From assembly GCA_035642125.1 (NCBI GenBank), contig DASQSZ010000034.1:3921-67920 (forward strand): a DNA stretch of 64,000 nt, in the 5' to 3' direction. The notes beneath the pieces were generated by a model, which saw only the letters and a list, made by a program, of their open reading frames with translations, was not told the origin of the DNA and made no database searches. This document shows, in pieces, positions 1-8,818 of the stretch; the first letter of the stretch is position 1; each line of letters opens with the position of its first letter. This stretch comes from CALAED01 sp937891035 (GTDB lineage: Bacteria; Actinomycetota; Actinomycetes; Streptosporangiales; Streptosporangiaceae). The translations under genes were made by a program, and so were the position numbers.

Positions 1-909
1 ATGCCGTTCGCCCATGATGTACAGCTCGTTCAGCAGACCCTGATCGCCGGGATCGCCGGTATAGCCGTTCGGCCACCGCGACCGCAGTCGCGGCGGCATC
101 TGGAAGCGCTGCAGCGCCCGCGGCAGGCTGATCAGCACGGTGTCGCCGGTCTTGGTGTCGATGCTGGCGACCGTCATCGAGTCGGTGCGGATGCCGGTGC
201 GGGACTTCCCGCCGTCGCCGCCCAGCAGCAAGATGTTGACGCGCGGCAGGTTCTGCCACGGATCCGCCGCGTCGATCCCCGGGCCGGAACGATCGTCTCC
301 GGGGAAGATGTCCTGCAGCGTGTTGCGCAGCACGTACGTCGCGTTCGCCGCGTAGACCATGGGCGCGCACACGCCCACCACCAAGACCAGGACGAGCGTG
401 CCCGACAGCAGCCGCGCCACGGTCGGCAGCTCATCCGGCCGCACCAGCTGGTAGGAGCGGATCACCACGGTGCTCCACACGAACGCCAGCACCAAGATGC
501 CCAGGGTGATGCCGTTCAGCCAGACCCGCTCCACTGCGATCGGCGCAAGTGTCCGGGAGAACCCCGCCGGAATCCCCACCGCGATCGTCGCGGCCCCGGC
601 CACCAGCAAGCCCCACAGCGCCATGAGCGTAAACCCGGCCGGCCGCCGGCCGACGCGCACGTGGGCGATGCCCCACACGAGGGTGGAGGCGAGCGTGAGT
701 CCAAGCGCCGCCCATCCCCCGCCGGCCGGGCCGGCCCCCCGCCGGCGAACCCGTCGGCCGACCCGCCGGTATGAGCGCCGCGATGCGCGCCGAGACCGAC
801 GAGGTGGCCGGGCCGGCTGGGCCGGCCGGGATGGCCGGGATGGCCGCGGTGGTGCCGCCCCGGCCTCCACCCAGTCGTCATCACGCCAAGCCGTGCGGGC
901 TCGTGCCAT
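1..909 (-). CDS. LytR-CpsA-Psr (LCP) family protein, 3' part outside window
   Basis: LCP proteins attach teichoic-acid-like or arabinogalactan-like polymers to peptidoglycan at the outer membrane face. Translating the minus strand from ATG 909 gives at least 303 residues with no stop before the edge. After an Arg/Pro-rich cytoplasmic N-terminus there are four hydrophobic segments, then the start of the catalytic domain with the typical NILLLGGDGG stretch followed by RTGIRTDSM (the Arg/Asp pair that binds the lipid pyrophosphate) and TVLISLPR. The start has a good ribosome site (AGGAG, 5-base spacing). Four helices before the LCP domain is a known actinobacterial architecture. It is transcribed divergently from the acyltransferase gene, another envelope gene. 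Confidence 0.88.
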   Translation of the reverse strand, partial: MARARTAWRDDDWVEAGAAPPRPSRPSRPAQPARPPRRSRRASRRSYRRVGRRVRRRGAGPAGGGWAALGLTLASTLVWGIAHVRVGRRPAGFTLMALWGLLVAGAATIAVGIPAGFSRTLAPIAVERVWLNGITLGILVLAFVWSTVVIRSYQLVRPDELPTVARLLSGTLVLVLVVGVCAPMVYAANATYVLRNTLQDIFPGDDRSGPGIDAADPWQNLPRVNILLLGGDGGKSRTGIRTDSMTVASIDTKTGDTVLISLPRALQRFQMPPRLRSRWPNGYTGDPGDQGLLNELYIMGERH

Positions 910-1130
910 ACGGTCTCCTGGTCCGCGCGCAGGGACGCCGGTCTCCACGCATCATGATCGGGGATGCCGGGCCCGGCCGCCCGAGTTTTGCGAGAGGACC
1001 GCCCCGACGTGCGCACACACCCACCACTAGTTACCAAGTTTCACAAGTATCTCGACAAGCGCCACAAGTCTCAAATAGCGGCAAAGCCGCTGATCATGTC
1101 ATCAACGGCTACCGTTGCGGGGTGCCCCCC

Positions 1131-2495
1131 ATGCGCGCCCCCGCCTCGGTCCCTCCTGCCCACCCGCCGGATCACACCGCGCCCGCCCCTGGTCAGCCGG
1201 CCCCCGATCAGCTTGCCTCTGATCAGCTTGCCTCTGATCAGCCGGCTCCGCCGCCGCTGGTGCGGCTGGGCTGGCTGGACGCGCTGCGCGCCATCGCCGC
1301 CCTGGTCGTGGCCTTTCAGCACGCGGCCTATCGGTACGTGCCGAGCCTGCACTGGGAGATCACGCAATGGTTCGACCCAGGCACGTATGGCATCACCGTG
1401 TTCTTCCTGGTCAGCGGCTACATTGTGCCGGCGTCGCTGAGCCGTACCGGCAACGTCCGCGGGTTCTGGATTAGTCGCCTGTTCCGGATATATCCGTTGT
1501 GGGCCGTCGCCTCGACGGCGATCGTGCTGCTTGCCGTCACCGACGTCGCCGAGTGGCGCTTTGGGTTGCCGGACCTCGCGCCGGGTACGGCCGTGCTCGC
1601 CCACGTCACCATGCTGCAAGATCTGCTGTTCGTGCCGAGTGTGATCAACGTGCTGTGGACGCTGTCGTATGAGATGGCGTTCTATCTGCTGGTGGTCGCG
1701 TTGTTCACGACCCGGCTGCACACCCGACCGGCGCCCATCGCGGTCGCGTTCGCGCTGGGCGCCGTGGTGTGCGGAAGCCTGCTGCCGGTGGCCGGCCTGT
1801 CCCAGGCCGCGGGCATCGACGTGGTCGTCGCGGTCGCCACGGTCGCCGCCCTGGGCGCGATCGGCTGCGCCATGTCGGGCCATGCGGTGGTACGTACCGC
1901 GGGGGCGCTGCTCGGCGGCGTGCTCAGCCTCGTCCTCGTCATCGGCAACGGGCGGGTCGGCCCATGGCAGGGGCTGGCGATCATGGCGACGATGTTCCTC
2001 GGCACGGCCATCTACCAGGCCGAACGCGGGCATGCCAGCCGCCGCGTCGTGGCCGTCGCCGCCGCCGTGGTGCTGGCCTGCTCCGTCGCCGCCGGGGCGT
2101 GGCATTCGCGCACCTGGGGCCTGCCGGCGGCGGCCGAGGCGGCCTTCCAGCGCGGCTGGGCGTCGGCCATGGTGCTGGCCGCGCTCACCTTCGGCCTCGG
2201 GCTGGCGCTGCGCCACCGGCGGCTGCCTCGCCTGCTGACCGGGATCGGCCTGATCAGCTACTCGATCTATCTGTTGCACCCCGCGCTGTTCCAGAGCCTC
2301 GATCACATCGTCGGCCGCCCCCGGCACGACGCCCCCGGCATGCTCGCCGCCGCGTTCGGCGTACTGCTGCTGGTGAGCTGGGTCTCCTACCGGCTCGTCG
2401 AGGCGCCGGCGCAACGCCTCGGCCGCGCCCTCGCCCGCAGGTGGAGTTCACCCGCGACCACCGCGACCGCTGCCACAGCCGCGAACGCCGGTTAG
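1131..2495 (+). CDS. Acyltransferase 3 (OafA/YrhL-type) integral membrane protein
   Basis: This is a 454-residue member of the acyltransferase-3 family, which transfers acetyl or other acyl groups to extracytoplasmic sugars or lipids. A Pro/Asp-rich N-terminus (about 45 residues) precedes the catalytic start LDALRAIAALVVAFQHA, whose His is the family's conserved catalytic residue. About ten membrane segments follow, with FFLVSGYI early and SYSIYLLHPALF near the C-terminus, both family hallmarks. I chose ATG 1131 because the longer open frame upstream overlaps the divergent LCP gene and has non-coding composition. Substrate unknown; the neighbour suggests cell-envelope polymer decoration. Confidence 0.85.
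   Translation: MRAPASVPPAHPPDHTAPAPGQPAPDQLASDQLASDQPAPPPLVRLGWLDALRAIAALVVAFQHAAYRYVPSLHWEITQWFDPGTYGITVFFLVSGYIVPASLSRTGNVRGFWISRLFRIYPLWAVASTAIVLLAVTDVAEWRFGLPDLAPGTAVLAHVTMLQDLLFVPSVINVLWTLSYEMAFYLLVVALFTTRLHTRPAPIAVAFALGAVVCGSLLPVAGLSQAAGIDVVVAVATVAALGAIGCAMSGHAVVRTAGALLGGVLSLVLVIGNGRVGPWQGLAIMATMFLGTAIYQAERGHASRRVVAVAAAVVLACSVAAGAWHSRTWGLPAAAEAAFQRGWASAMVLAALTFGLGLALRHRRLPRLLTGIGLISYSIYLLHPALFQSLDHIVGRPRHDAPGMLAAAFGVLLLVSWVSYRLVEAPAQRLGRALARRWSSPATTATAATAANAG
1206..1241 (+). repeat. 15-bp in-frame tandem repeat
   Basis: The 15-bp unit GATCAGCTTGCCTCT occurs twice in a row and is followed by six more bases of a third copy. It encodes repeated DQLAS pentads in the N-terminal tail of the acyltransferase, before the first membrane helix. 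Such a tract can gain or lose units without shifting the frame. Confidence 0.9.
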
Positions 2496-2744
2496 CCGAG
2501 TTCACTTAATCCCGTAGCCCTCCGTGATCATACTGCACCTCATTGTATATTTCGTGTTAAAGGGCGTTCAGGTGAAGTTCAGCAGGTAGGCGCCATTCAC
2601 ACTCCTGAACAGCCTTGATGGTGGTCCCCCGACACCGGGTCCGCCAGGCAGGGCAAGTCATCCCGTGGTGCGCCAGCTCATCACCGAGGTTGCACGGGAT
2701 CGCCTGACACGCGAGCGCATGCTGTGGTCAGCCTGAGAGGGACT

Positions 2745-3554
2745 ATGCCGAACACCCGACCGCAAAACGACGAGAAGGTAGGTCAAGATTCAGGCCAAGG
2801 CTGGGTTTGGGTACTGGGGGTCACGTTCTTAGTCATCGCGCTTGGGCTTGGAATGTATATGCTGGTGGCGGGACTGAATGCAGCCGGTCAGCTGGCCAGC
2901 GTGGTCGGAGCCATGGCCGCTATAGCAGGGTTGATGGGTGGAGTGACGGGGGGCTTTCGTTGGCAGCCCCACCTTCGGTTCTCCAGAAAGGCATTGATTG
3001 GCGCCGCTATTGCGGCCCTTGCCACCATCGTGACCGTGAGCACCGTGATCGTTCCCAGGCTAGGACACGGCACCGTCCCGCCGAGCCCGCCCCCTGGGCG
3101 CAAGGTCGTCGACGACGGCCGTGCGTTTGGCCCACGCGGATCGAGTCGTTTCACCGTGACGATCGATCCAGCAAACACGGGGGTACGAGTGATCCGTCGT
3201 CTCGACGCCGGTATCGCCTTGCAGAGCGCGACCATTACTGTGAACGGAACCAGGGCCGGACAATGGCAGCCTCTGCCCATTCAGCTCAACTATCGCTGGC
3301 GTGACCAAAGCATCTACATTCCGCAATCTCTGACCGCAGGGCAACGATCGCTTACCATTGTCAACACATTCATATCCTCCACGCAGGACTTCAACGAGTT
3401 CGCCTACTTCATCGATCACAAGGTGGACGAAAGATGGTCTACCAGCGACATTCTCGACATCGGCCCTGACCATCTCGCCAGCGAAGACGCCCACCATTAC
3501 CGCATTAGCGAGGAGACTTTTGCCGGGCCACGAGCCTATGAATACCCAAGGTAG
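2745..3554 (+). CDS. Membrane-anchored protein of unknown function
   Basis: A 269-residue protein. Start ATG 2745 has a GAGAGGG ribosome site and is preferred over the GTG 21 bases earlier. Residues about 20-75 form two hydrophobic segments, and a third lies near 92-112. The remaining 150 residues are polar and contain FTVTIDPANTGVRVIRRLD and a short C-terminal part rich in Asp and His. This C-terminal part loosely recalls the second beta domain of DUF2961-type proteins, but I cannot confirm it. The gene is less GC-rich than its neighbours and may be recently acquired. Confidence 0.75.
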   Translation: MPNTRPQNDEKVGQDSGQGWVWVLGVTFLVIALGLGMYMLVAGLNAAGQLASVVGAMAAIAGLMGGVTGGFRWQPHLRFSRKALIGAAIAALATIVTVSTVIVPRLGHGTVPPSPPPGRKVVDDGRAFGPRGSSRFTVTIDPANTGVRVIRRLDAGIALQSATITVNGTRAGQWQPLPIQLNYRWRDQSIYIPQSLTAGQRSLTIVNTFISSTQDFNEFAYFIDHKVDERWSTSDILDIGPDHLASEDAHHYRISEETFAGPRAYEYPR

Positions 3555-3600
3555 GAGCGGACGGTGGCTGTCGGGCGCCGCAGCCGGAAGACCGACGGGG

Positions 3601-4488
3601 TCAGGCGTGCAGCCAGGATTCGATGAGGTAGCGGTCGATCGAGTCGGGCCTGCCGAGGTGACCGCGGGCGCGGCGCCGGTCCAGCAGTTCGGCGCGGCTG
3701 AACCAACGGGCCTGGATGAGCTCGTCGCCGTCGATGTCGATGGCGTCGCTGAGGGCGCGGGCGTGGAAGCCGAGCATAAGGCCGGCGGGGAAGGGCCAGG
3801 CCTGGGATGCCCGATAGGTCACCTCGCCAATGGCGACGCCGGCCTCTTCGGCCACTTCCCGGCGTACGGCGTCTTCGAGGCACTCACCGACCTCGACGAA
3901 GCCGGCCAAGAGCGCGTAGGCGTCGGGGGCGGCGCCGGCATGGCGGGCCAGCAGGCAGCGGGTCGGCTCGCCGGGCGCCTCGACCAGGGTGATGATGGCC
4001 GGCTCGATGCGCGGGAAATGCTGCCGTCCGCAATCGGCGCATCGCCGCGTGGCGCCACCATCCGCAAGCTTCGTGGGGGCGCCGCAGCCACCGCAATAAC
4101 GCTGATTGCGATGCCAGTGGCACAACCCGCGGGCGTAGGCGAGCACGGCGGCCTCGGCCGGGGCGAGTCGGCCGACGATGCGGCGCAGCTCGACCGCGGC
4201 GTCGGCGCCGACGGCCGCGAGCGCGTCACTTTCCGCCAAGGCGGACAGATCGACGGCGAAGACCGGCACATGGTCGTCCAGGCCGAGAAAGACCGGTTCC
4301 CCCTCGATCGGCGGCGGGTTCAGTACGGCGCCATCCCGGAGCAGGCACCGATCCCGCCACAACGGGATGGTCCTGCGCTCGGGGTGGGCCAGCTGATCGC
4401 GCAGCCAGGCGGAGTCGCCGCGTCTCCGGCCCGCCCGATCGAGCGGCCCGCCGTTGTAGGGCAGGTCACTCCGAACCACATATGCCAT
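3601..4488 (-). CDS. nudC: NAD(+) diphosphatase / NADH pyrophosphatase (Nudix)
   Basis: NudC hydrolyses NADH/NAD to NMN(H) and AMP and can remove NAD caps from RNA. The 295-residue product has an N-terminal domain, a zinc ribbon with Cys pairs at about 132/135 and 150/153, then a full Nudix box at about 206-228 (GFVEVGE ... REVAEEAGV). This is followed by SQAWPFP, the motif that separates NudC from other Nudix enzymes. ATG 4488 follows a perfect AGGAGG with 4-base spacing. The gene is divergent from an Lrp/AsnC regulator whose start is only about 48 bp away, so the two probably share control sites. Confidence 0.93.
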   Translation of the reverse strand: MAYVVRSDLPYNGGPLDRAGRRRGDSAWLRDQLAHPERRTIPLWRDRCLLRDGAVLNPPPIEGEPVFLGLDDHVPVFAVDLSALAESDALAAVGADAAVELRRIVGRLAPAEAAVLAYARGLCHWHRNQRYCGGCGAPTKLADGGATRRCADCGRQHFPRIEPAIITLVEAPGEPTRCLLARHAGAAPDAYALLAGFVEVGECLEDAVRREVAEEAGVAIGEVTYRASQAWPFPAGLMLGFHARALSDAIDIDGDELIQARWFSRAELLDRRRARGHLGRPDSIDRYLIESWLHA

Positions 4489-4536
4489 GAAACCTCCTAT
4501 GCCGTACACAATCCAGCAAAACGCTAATATTCCCAT
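4489..4536. promoter_or_regulatory. Divergent nudC/Lrp control region
   Basis: Only 48 bp separate the two divergent start codons. The part nearest the Lrp gene is AT-rich (around GCTAATATTCCCATATGG), as is usual for Lrp/AsnC binding. No clear -35/-10 pairs can be assigned by eye; autoregulation is an inference from the layout. Confidence 0.45.
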
Positions 4537-4977
4537 ATGGACGATGTCGACCGGGCGCTGCTGCGGCGGCTGCAAGACGACGCCACCCAGCCGTACGCCG
4601 CGCTCGGGCAGGCGGTCGGCCTATCCGCCGCGGCGGCCCACGAGCGCGTCCGCAAGCTGCGGGCCCGCGGCGTGATCCAGCGAACAACGGTCACGATCGA
4701 TCCGGACGCCGCCGGCCTCGGCGTGCTGGCGTTCGTCCTGGTCGAGGCCAACAGCTGGATGGGCGACGCACACGATGCCTTCGCGGCCATCCCCGAGATC
4801 GAGGAAGCCCACATCATCGCCGGCCCGGCCTCAGTGCTCCTGAAGGTGCGCACCAGCGACACCCAATCCCTGCAACACGTCTTGCGTCAGATCTTCGACA
4901 TCGACGGCGTCACCGGCACCAACACGATCGTCGTCCTCGAAACCGCCTTCACCCACCCCGTCAACCTCGCCCCATAG
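4537..4977 (+). CDS. Lrp/AsnC family transcriptional regulator
   Basis: A 146-residue protein of normal length for the family. It has an N-terminal helix-turn-helix (DRALLRRLQDDATQPYAALG through the recognition helix containing SAAAAHERVRKL, about residues 4-50) and a C-terminal RAM/AsnC ligand-binding domain (about 65-140). Such regulators bind amino acids or related small molecules and assemble into octamers on DNA. The divergent nudC gene is the obvious first target, though a redox-cofactor link is only an inference. Confidence 0.9.
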   Translation: MDDVDRALLRRLQDDATQPYAALGQAVGLSAAAAHERVRKLRARGVIQRTTVTIDPDAAGLGVLAFVLVEANSWMGDAHDAFAAIPEIEEAHIIAGPASVLLKVRTSDTQSLQHVLRQIFDIDGVTGTNTIVVLETAFTHPVNLAP

Positions 4978-5170
4978 GGAGAAGGCAGGCCCACACCCAA
5001 CGGTGTGAACTACTGTCTGGCGGCCCAACTCGCGACCCAATAGGGGCCCTCAGACTGCCCAACGGAAGCGAACGCCGCGTCGTCGTGAGGACCATAAACG
5101 CCTTGGACCGGCCTATGGTGCTGGATTGAGCGGCAGCGGGAACCGCGCACAACGTCTGATCAGACGCGTA

Positions 5171-6319
5171 TCAGACGGGGTTGTGGGGCGAGTTCAACCA
5201 CACGTGCTGCCCGTCCGGCCCGACGGTGAGCCCGAACCGGTCGGTCGTCGGGCGGCCCGCCTCGATCCACCATCCGTACGCGGCCTCGATCTCATCCCAC
5301 AGCCGCCGCGGCCCATACTGCTCGACCGCATACGGCGAGTGCCCCTCGAAATCGATCGACGCCCAGGACCGCTCGCCGGAAAGGCCGAGCAGCCACACCG
5401 TGAACTCCCCCGACTCGTCGGCGGCGTCGACGCGGTGCCAACTGACATCGCTGACCCGTGTCGCGACCGCGAAATCGATGTCCGGATCACCGAACACCTC
5501 GCGCGGATCCAGCTCGGTCGTCTTTCGGTCCGGGTGGTCATCGGCGTGCACATACTCACGCAGCGGCCCGAGCAGCACCCGGTCCCGGCGGAGCCACATG
5601 AACGCCGCCCGCCCAACGAACCGGCCCGACGCGGTCCCGTCGTCGTTGACCGTCAGCTTCAGCAGGGCATCGTTGTGGTAGGCATCGCCGTACGGGGTGA
5701 GGATGATCCCGCCCGGGCGAGCCTGGGCCGGCCAGGCGGCCGGGATGGCCTGGACGGATGCGGTGGCGATGATCCGGTCGTACGGCGCGCCCGGCGCGTA
5801 CCCGGCCGCGCCATCGCCCGTCACCACGGTGGGGCTAAACCCCGCACGGCCCAAAGCGATGCGCGCCGCGGCGGCCAGCTCGCCGTCCACCTCGACCGTC
5901 GTCACCGCATTGTCGCCGAGACGCGCGCACATCAGCGCGGCATTCCACCCAGTACCGGTGCCCACCTCCAACACCCGCATCCCCGGCTCGAGATCCAGCT
6001 CAGCAAGCATCCGCAACACCAGGCTCGGCTGGCTCGCCGACGAGGTGGAGTACTCACCAACCACGCCAGGCTCGGCCGGCCGGTCGTCGTCGACCTGGGT
6101 GACGATGTAGCCGTCCCGGTTCACCAAGCCCCACCAGGCGGCCGAATCATCCTGCCGGGCCAGCGGATACCAACCGCGGTGGCCGGGGCGGGAAACCCAG
6201 ATGGTCGGCGGGATGAAAAGGTGCCGTGGCGCGGCCTCAACTGCCTTGCGCCACTCGGGGGCGAGCACGCCGGCCGCCTCGAGCTCGGCAGGCAGGATGT
6301 AGCTCGGTTCTCCGGTCAC
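5171..6319 (-). CDS. PIMT-like (protein-L-isoaspartate) O-methyltransferase with C-terminal extension
   Basis: SAM-dependent methyltransferase of the PCMT family. Residues about 91-98 hold the substrate loop (SASQP), and motif I VLEVGTGTGWNAA is at about 116-128, with an acidic ribose-binding region and TPYG further on. At 382 residues it is about 170 longer than housekeeping PIMTs; the extra C-terminal domain is typical of the PIMT homologues found with ribosomal peptides (graspetides, lasso peptides, imiditides), where methylation of an Asp yields an aspartimide. The GTG start overlaps the stop of a 32-residue peptide gene (GTGA), with AAGGAG before it. No ATP-grasp or lasso cyclase is visible nearby. 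A repair role remains possible. Confidence 0.85.
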   Translation of the reverse strand: MTGEPSYILPAELEAAGVLAPEWRKAVEAAPRHLFIPPTIWVSRPGHRGWYPLARQDDSAAWWGLVNRDGYIVTQVDDDRPAEPGVVGEYSTSSASQPSLVLRMLAELDLEPGMRVLEVGTGTGWNAALMCARLGDNAVTTVEVDGELAAAARIALGRAGFSPTVVTGDGAAGYAPGAPYDRIIATASVQAIPAAWPAQARPGGIILTPYGDAYHNDALLKLTVNDDGTASGRFVGRAAFMWLRRDRVLLGPLREYVHADDHPDRKTTELDPREVFGDPDIDFAVATRVSDVSWHRVDAADESGEFTVWLLGLSGERSWASIDFEGHSPYAVEQYGPRRLWDEIEAAYGWWIEAGRPTTDRFGLTVGPDGQHVWLNSPHNPV

Positions 6320-6414
6320 TTCTCCTTGCCCGACCCATGTGTGCTGCCCGTCTGGCCGTCCGATTGCTGCTTGGTGAGCCTGTCGTCGGACTCCTCGCCG
6401 CTGTGCTTACCCAT
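6316..6414 (-). CDS. Small hydrophilic peptide, candidate PIMT substrate
   Basis: A 32-codon frame beginning MGKHSGEE and ending SGKEK, very rich in Ser, Gly, Lys, Asp and Gln, with no hydrophobic stretch. Its stop overlaps the GTG of the methyltransferase (GTGA), a layout of translational coupling, so it is probably really translated. It contains SDDR and, at about residue 20, an Asp-Gly pair (QQSDGQTG), the sequence most prone to aspartimide or isoaspartate formation. An in-frame GTG nine bases upstream is an alternative start. Reading it as a precursor peptide is an inference. Confidence 0.6.
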   Translation of the reverse strand: MGKHSGEESDDRLTKQQSDGQTGSTHGSGKEK

Positions 6415-6595
6415 CGCATCCACCCGATCTCACCCCGTGAAGTTCGGCCACCCTCAGCAAGCCACGAGACCAAGCCGACGTCAAGCGGCAGCCCAATACC
6501 CGAGCGGCTCGCTGACGCCGTCACCCACGGACCGCTCGCCTCAGTGGGGATGGCCTGCTCATCTTCGGCGCGTTCGGTGCGCGCTGACCGTCGTG

Positions 6596-6614
6596 TGCGC
6601 GCTTCGTGCGCGCA
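6596..6614. repeat. Short GC hairpin
   Basis: TGCGCGC, a five-base loop and GCGCGCA form a compact hairpin downstream of the tRNA-Ser gene and upstream of the peptide/methyltransferase pair. With the larger inverted repeat just before it, it may take part in transcription termination after the tRNA. Confidence 0.5.
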
Positions 6615-6631
6615 ACGCCCCGGAATGCGAA

Positions 6632-6676
6632 ACCAGCGATCTCCGCGAAGATCGTGTCTTCGAGGAAATCGCTGGT
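6632..6676. terminator. Inverted repeat 3' of tRNA-Ser(GCU)
   Basis: Arms of about 20 bp starting with ACCAGCGAT and ending with ATCGCTGGT pair with a few mismatches around a short loop. The hairpin starts 5 bases past the tRNA 3' end on the minus strand. There is no clear T-run, which is common for actinobacterial terminators. Confidence 0.55.
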
Positions 6677-6681
6677 GAGAG

Positions 6682-6771
6682 CGGAGGCTCGGGGATTTGA
6701 ACCCCGGATGGGCGGTAAACCCAAACCGCATTAGCAGTGCGGCGCCATAGACCTGACTAGGCGAAGCCTCC
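6682..6771 (-). tRNA. tRNA-Ser (anticodon GCU)
   Basis: A complete class II tRNA of 90 nt on the minus strand. The acceptor GGAGGCT pairs with AGCCTCC, the anticodon stem CCGCA/TGCGG closes a CTGCTAA loop with anticodon GCT, a long variable arm follows as expected for serine tRNAs, and the T arm has GGTTCAAATC. It reads AGC and AGU codons. CCA is not encoded. Confidence 0.95.
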
Positions 6772-7192
6772 TGAGCCAAACAGGCCCACATAGGCTACCG
6801 GTCGATGTGCACGCCAGCAAAGCGGCTGCCCGGACCCGGGATGGGCGATAGCTTTCGGACGAGCGGATAACTTTGTCAGACTTCTTCGGGTTTACTCCCC
6901 AGTGGGCCACACCTGGCTGGCCAGGCTCTCGAGGCTGTTCCGAGGCCGCGAGGACGGGCATACGCTGGCCTCTCTCCGCGACCAAGCCCCCGGGACGTGG
7001 AGGCTCAGGGAGGGGGCACGAGGCGGTCAGGTGTTCCTCGACAACACGGGCTCCCCAAATGCCAGAGCCTGCCAAACCTGACCGCCTCGCCCATTCTTTG
7101 GGGGGGAGTGGTCTGCGCCGTCGCGGCCGCCGCCAGTGGTTCCGCGCGAACCCGCGGCGGCGCAGATCGCAAAAGGTCGCGGCCTAGCCGGC

Positions 7193-8818
7193 TCAGGACG
7201 GTTGCTGGACTTCCAGGTCGCCCGCCGCGTACATGTCGCGCAACGTCCGCTTGGAGAATTTGCCGACGGAGGTCTTCGGCACCTCGCTGATGAACGCCCA
7301 GCGCTCGGGGAGCTGCCATTTCGCCACCCGGCCCGCGAGGAACTCCCGCAGCTCGGCCGCCGTCGCGGTTGCGTCGGCGCGCAGCACCACGGTGGCCAGC
7401 GGGCGTTCCGCCCACTTCTCGTCCGGTATGCCGATGACGGCGGCCTCCAGCACGTCGGGGTGGGACATGAGATGGTTCTCCAGCTCGACCGAGGAGATCC
7501 ACTCACCGCCCGACTTGATGACGTCTTTGGCCCGATCCGTCAGCACAAGGAACCCGTCGGGGGAGACGGTTCCCACGTCTCCGGTGCGCAGCCAGCCGTC
7601 GTGGAAGCGGCCCGGGTCTTCGTCCTTGTGGTAGGCGCCGGTGATCCAGGCGCCGCGGATCTCGATCTCGCCGACGGATTGGCCGTCGGAAGGCAGCACC
7701 ACGTCCCCGTCGCCGACCACCCGCACCTCGAGGCCGCACATGTAGCGGCCCTGGCTCATGCGGTAGCGCCAGGCCTCGTCGCCGGAGGCGTGGATCGGCG
7801 GGTGCGCCGCCGAGGCGAGCGGCGATGTCTCCGTCATGCCCCAGGCGTGCAGGATGCGGACGCCGAGTTCGTCGAAGCCGCGCATCAGCGACCCGGGGAC
7901 GGCGGAGCCGCCGCAGGGCACGAGCCGGAGCGACGTGAGGTCAGACCCATGTTCGCGGGCGTAGCGCAGCACGTCGTTCCAGATCGTCGGGACGGCGCCG
8001 GAGATCGTCGGGCGTTCCGACTCGATGGCCTTTACCAGCGGCTCGGCCTGCAGGAAGCGGTCCGGCATGAGCAGCGCCGCACCGGCCATGACGGCGGCGT
8101 ACGGCAGGCCCCAGGCATTGGCGTGGAACATCGGCACCACCGGGAGGACCTTGTCGGTCTGGTTCATCCCCATCGCGTTGCCGGTGCATACGGACATCGA
8201 GTGCAAGAACATCGACCGGTGCGAGTAGACGACGCCCTTGGGGTTGCCGGTCGTTCCGCTCGTGTAGCACATGGCCGCGGCCTGCCGCTCGTCGATCTCC
8301 TCCGGCCAGTCGAAGGTCTCGGGGGCGGCGGCGAGCAGGTCCTCGTACGAATGCAGTTCCTTGCCCGAGTCGGCCAACGGCGCGCGGTCTCCGGGGCCGG
8401 ACACGATCACATGTCGTACGGTCTTCATCTCGCGCAGCACCCGCGCCAGCAGCGGGATGAGCGACCCGTCCACCACCACGATCTCGTCCTCGGCGTGATT
8501 GGCGATGTAGATCAGCTGGTCGGGGAAGAGCCGGATGTTCAGCGTGTGCAACACCGCGCCCATGGCCGGTACGGCGAGATAGGCCTCTAGGTGCTCGGCG
8601 TTGTTCCACATGAAGGTGGCGACACGCTGGTCCCCGTCGACGCCCAGCCGCCGCAGTGCATTCGCCAGCCGGCCGACGCGCCGGCCCACCTCGCCGTACG
8701 ACCGGCGCCGCACACCATCGTCGGTGACGGTCGCGACCTCGCACGAGTCATAGACGGTGGTCCCGTAACGCATGATCGACGTGATAGTGAGCGGAAAGTC
8801 CTGCATGGTGCTGAACAT
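7193..8818 (-). CDS. Fatty-acid-CoA ligase (AMP-binding, FadD-like)
   Basis: A 541-residue acyl-adenylate/thioester-forming enzyme. It activates a carboxylic acid, probably a medium- or long-chain fatty acid, with ATP and CoA. The P-loop YTSGTTGNPKG is at about 185-195, a hinge motif DRAKDVIKSGGEWIS lies before the C-terminal domain, and the C-terminal PKTSVGKFSKR holds the catalytic lysine. ATG 8818 has a GGGAGGAG site at 7-base spacing; frames starting upstream read through that site. It stands alone, so the natural substrate cannot be deduced from neighbours. Confidence 0.9.
   Translation of the reverse strand: MFSTMQDFPLTITSIMRYGTTVYDSCEVATVTDDGVRRRSYGEVGRRVGRLANALRRLGVDGDQRVATFMWNNAEHLEAYLAVPAMGAVLHTLNIRLFPDQLIYIANHAEDEIVVVDGSLIPLLARVLREMKTVRHVIVSGPGDRAPLADSGKELHSYEDLLAAAPETFDWPEEIDERQAAAMCYTSGTTGNPKGVVYSHRSMFLHSMSVCTGNAMGMNQTDKVLPVVPMFHANAWGLPYAAVMAGAALLMPDRFLQAEPLVKAIESERPTISGAVPTIWNDVLRYAREHGSDLTSLRLVPCGGSAVPGSLMRGFDELGVRILHAWGMTETSPLASAAHPPIHASGDEAWRYRMSQGRYMCGLEVRVVGDGDVVLPSDGQSVGEIEIRGAWITGAYHKDEDPGRFHDGWLRTGDVGTVSPDGFLVLTDRAKDVIKSGGEWISSVELENHLMSHPDVLEAAVIGIPDEKWAERPLATVVLRADATATAAELREFLAGRVAKWQLPERWAFISEVPKTSVGKFSKRTLRDMYAAGDLEVQQPS

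Noticed and set aside
1..774. A 257-codon + strand frame at the left edge
   Set aside because: The minus strand encodes clear LCP-family motifs over the same bases; the + strand frame is Arg/His/Gln-rich shadow.
5154..5165. GTCTGATCAGAC perfect 12-bp palindrome as a regulatory operator
   Set aside because: It lies at the 3' end of the methyltransferase between convergent genes; a part of a terminator is more likely and no repeat of it was noticed.
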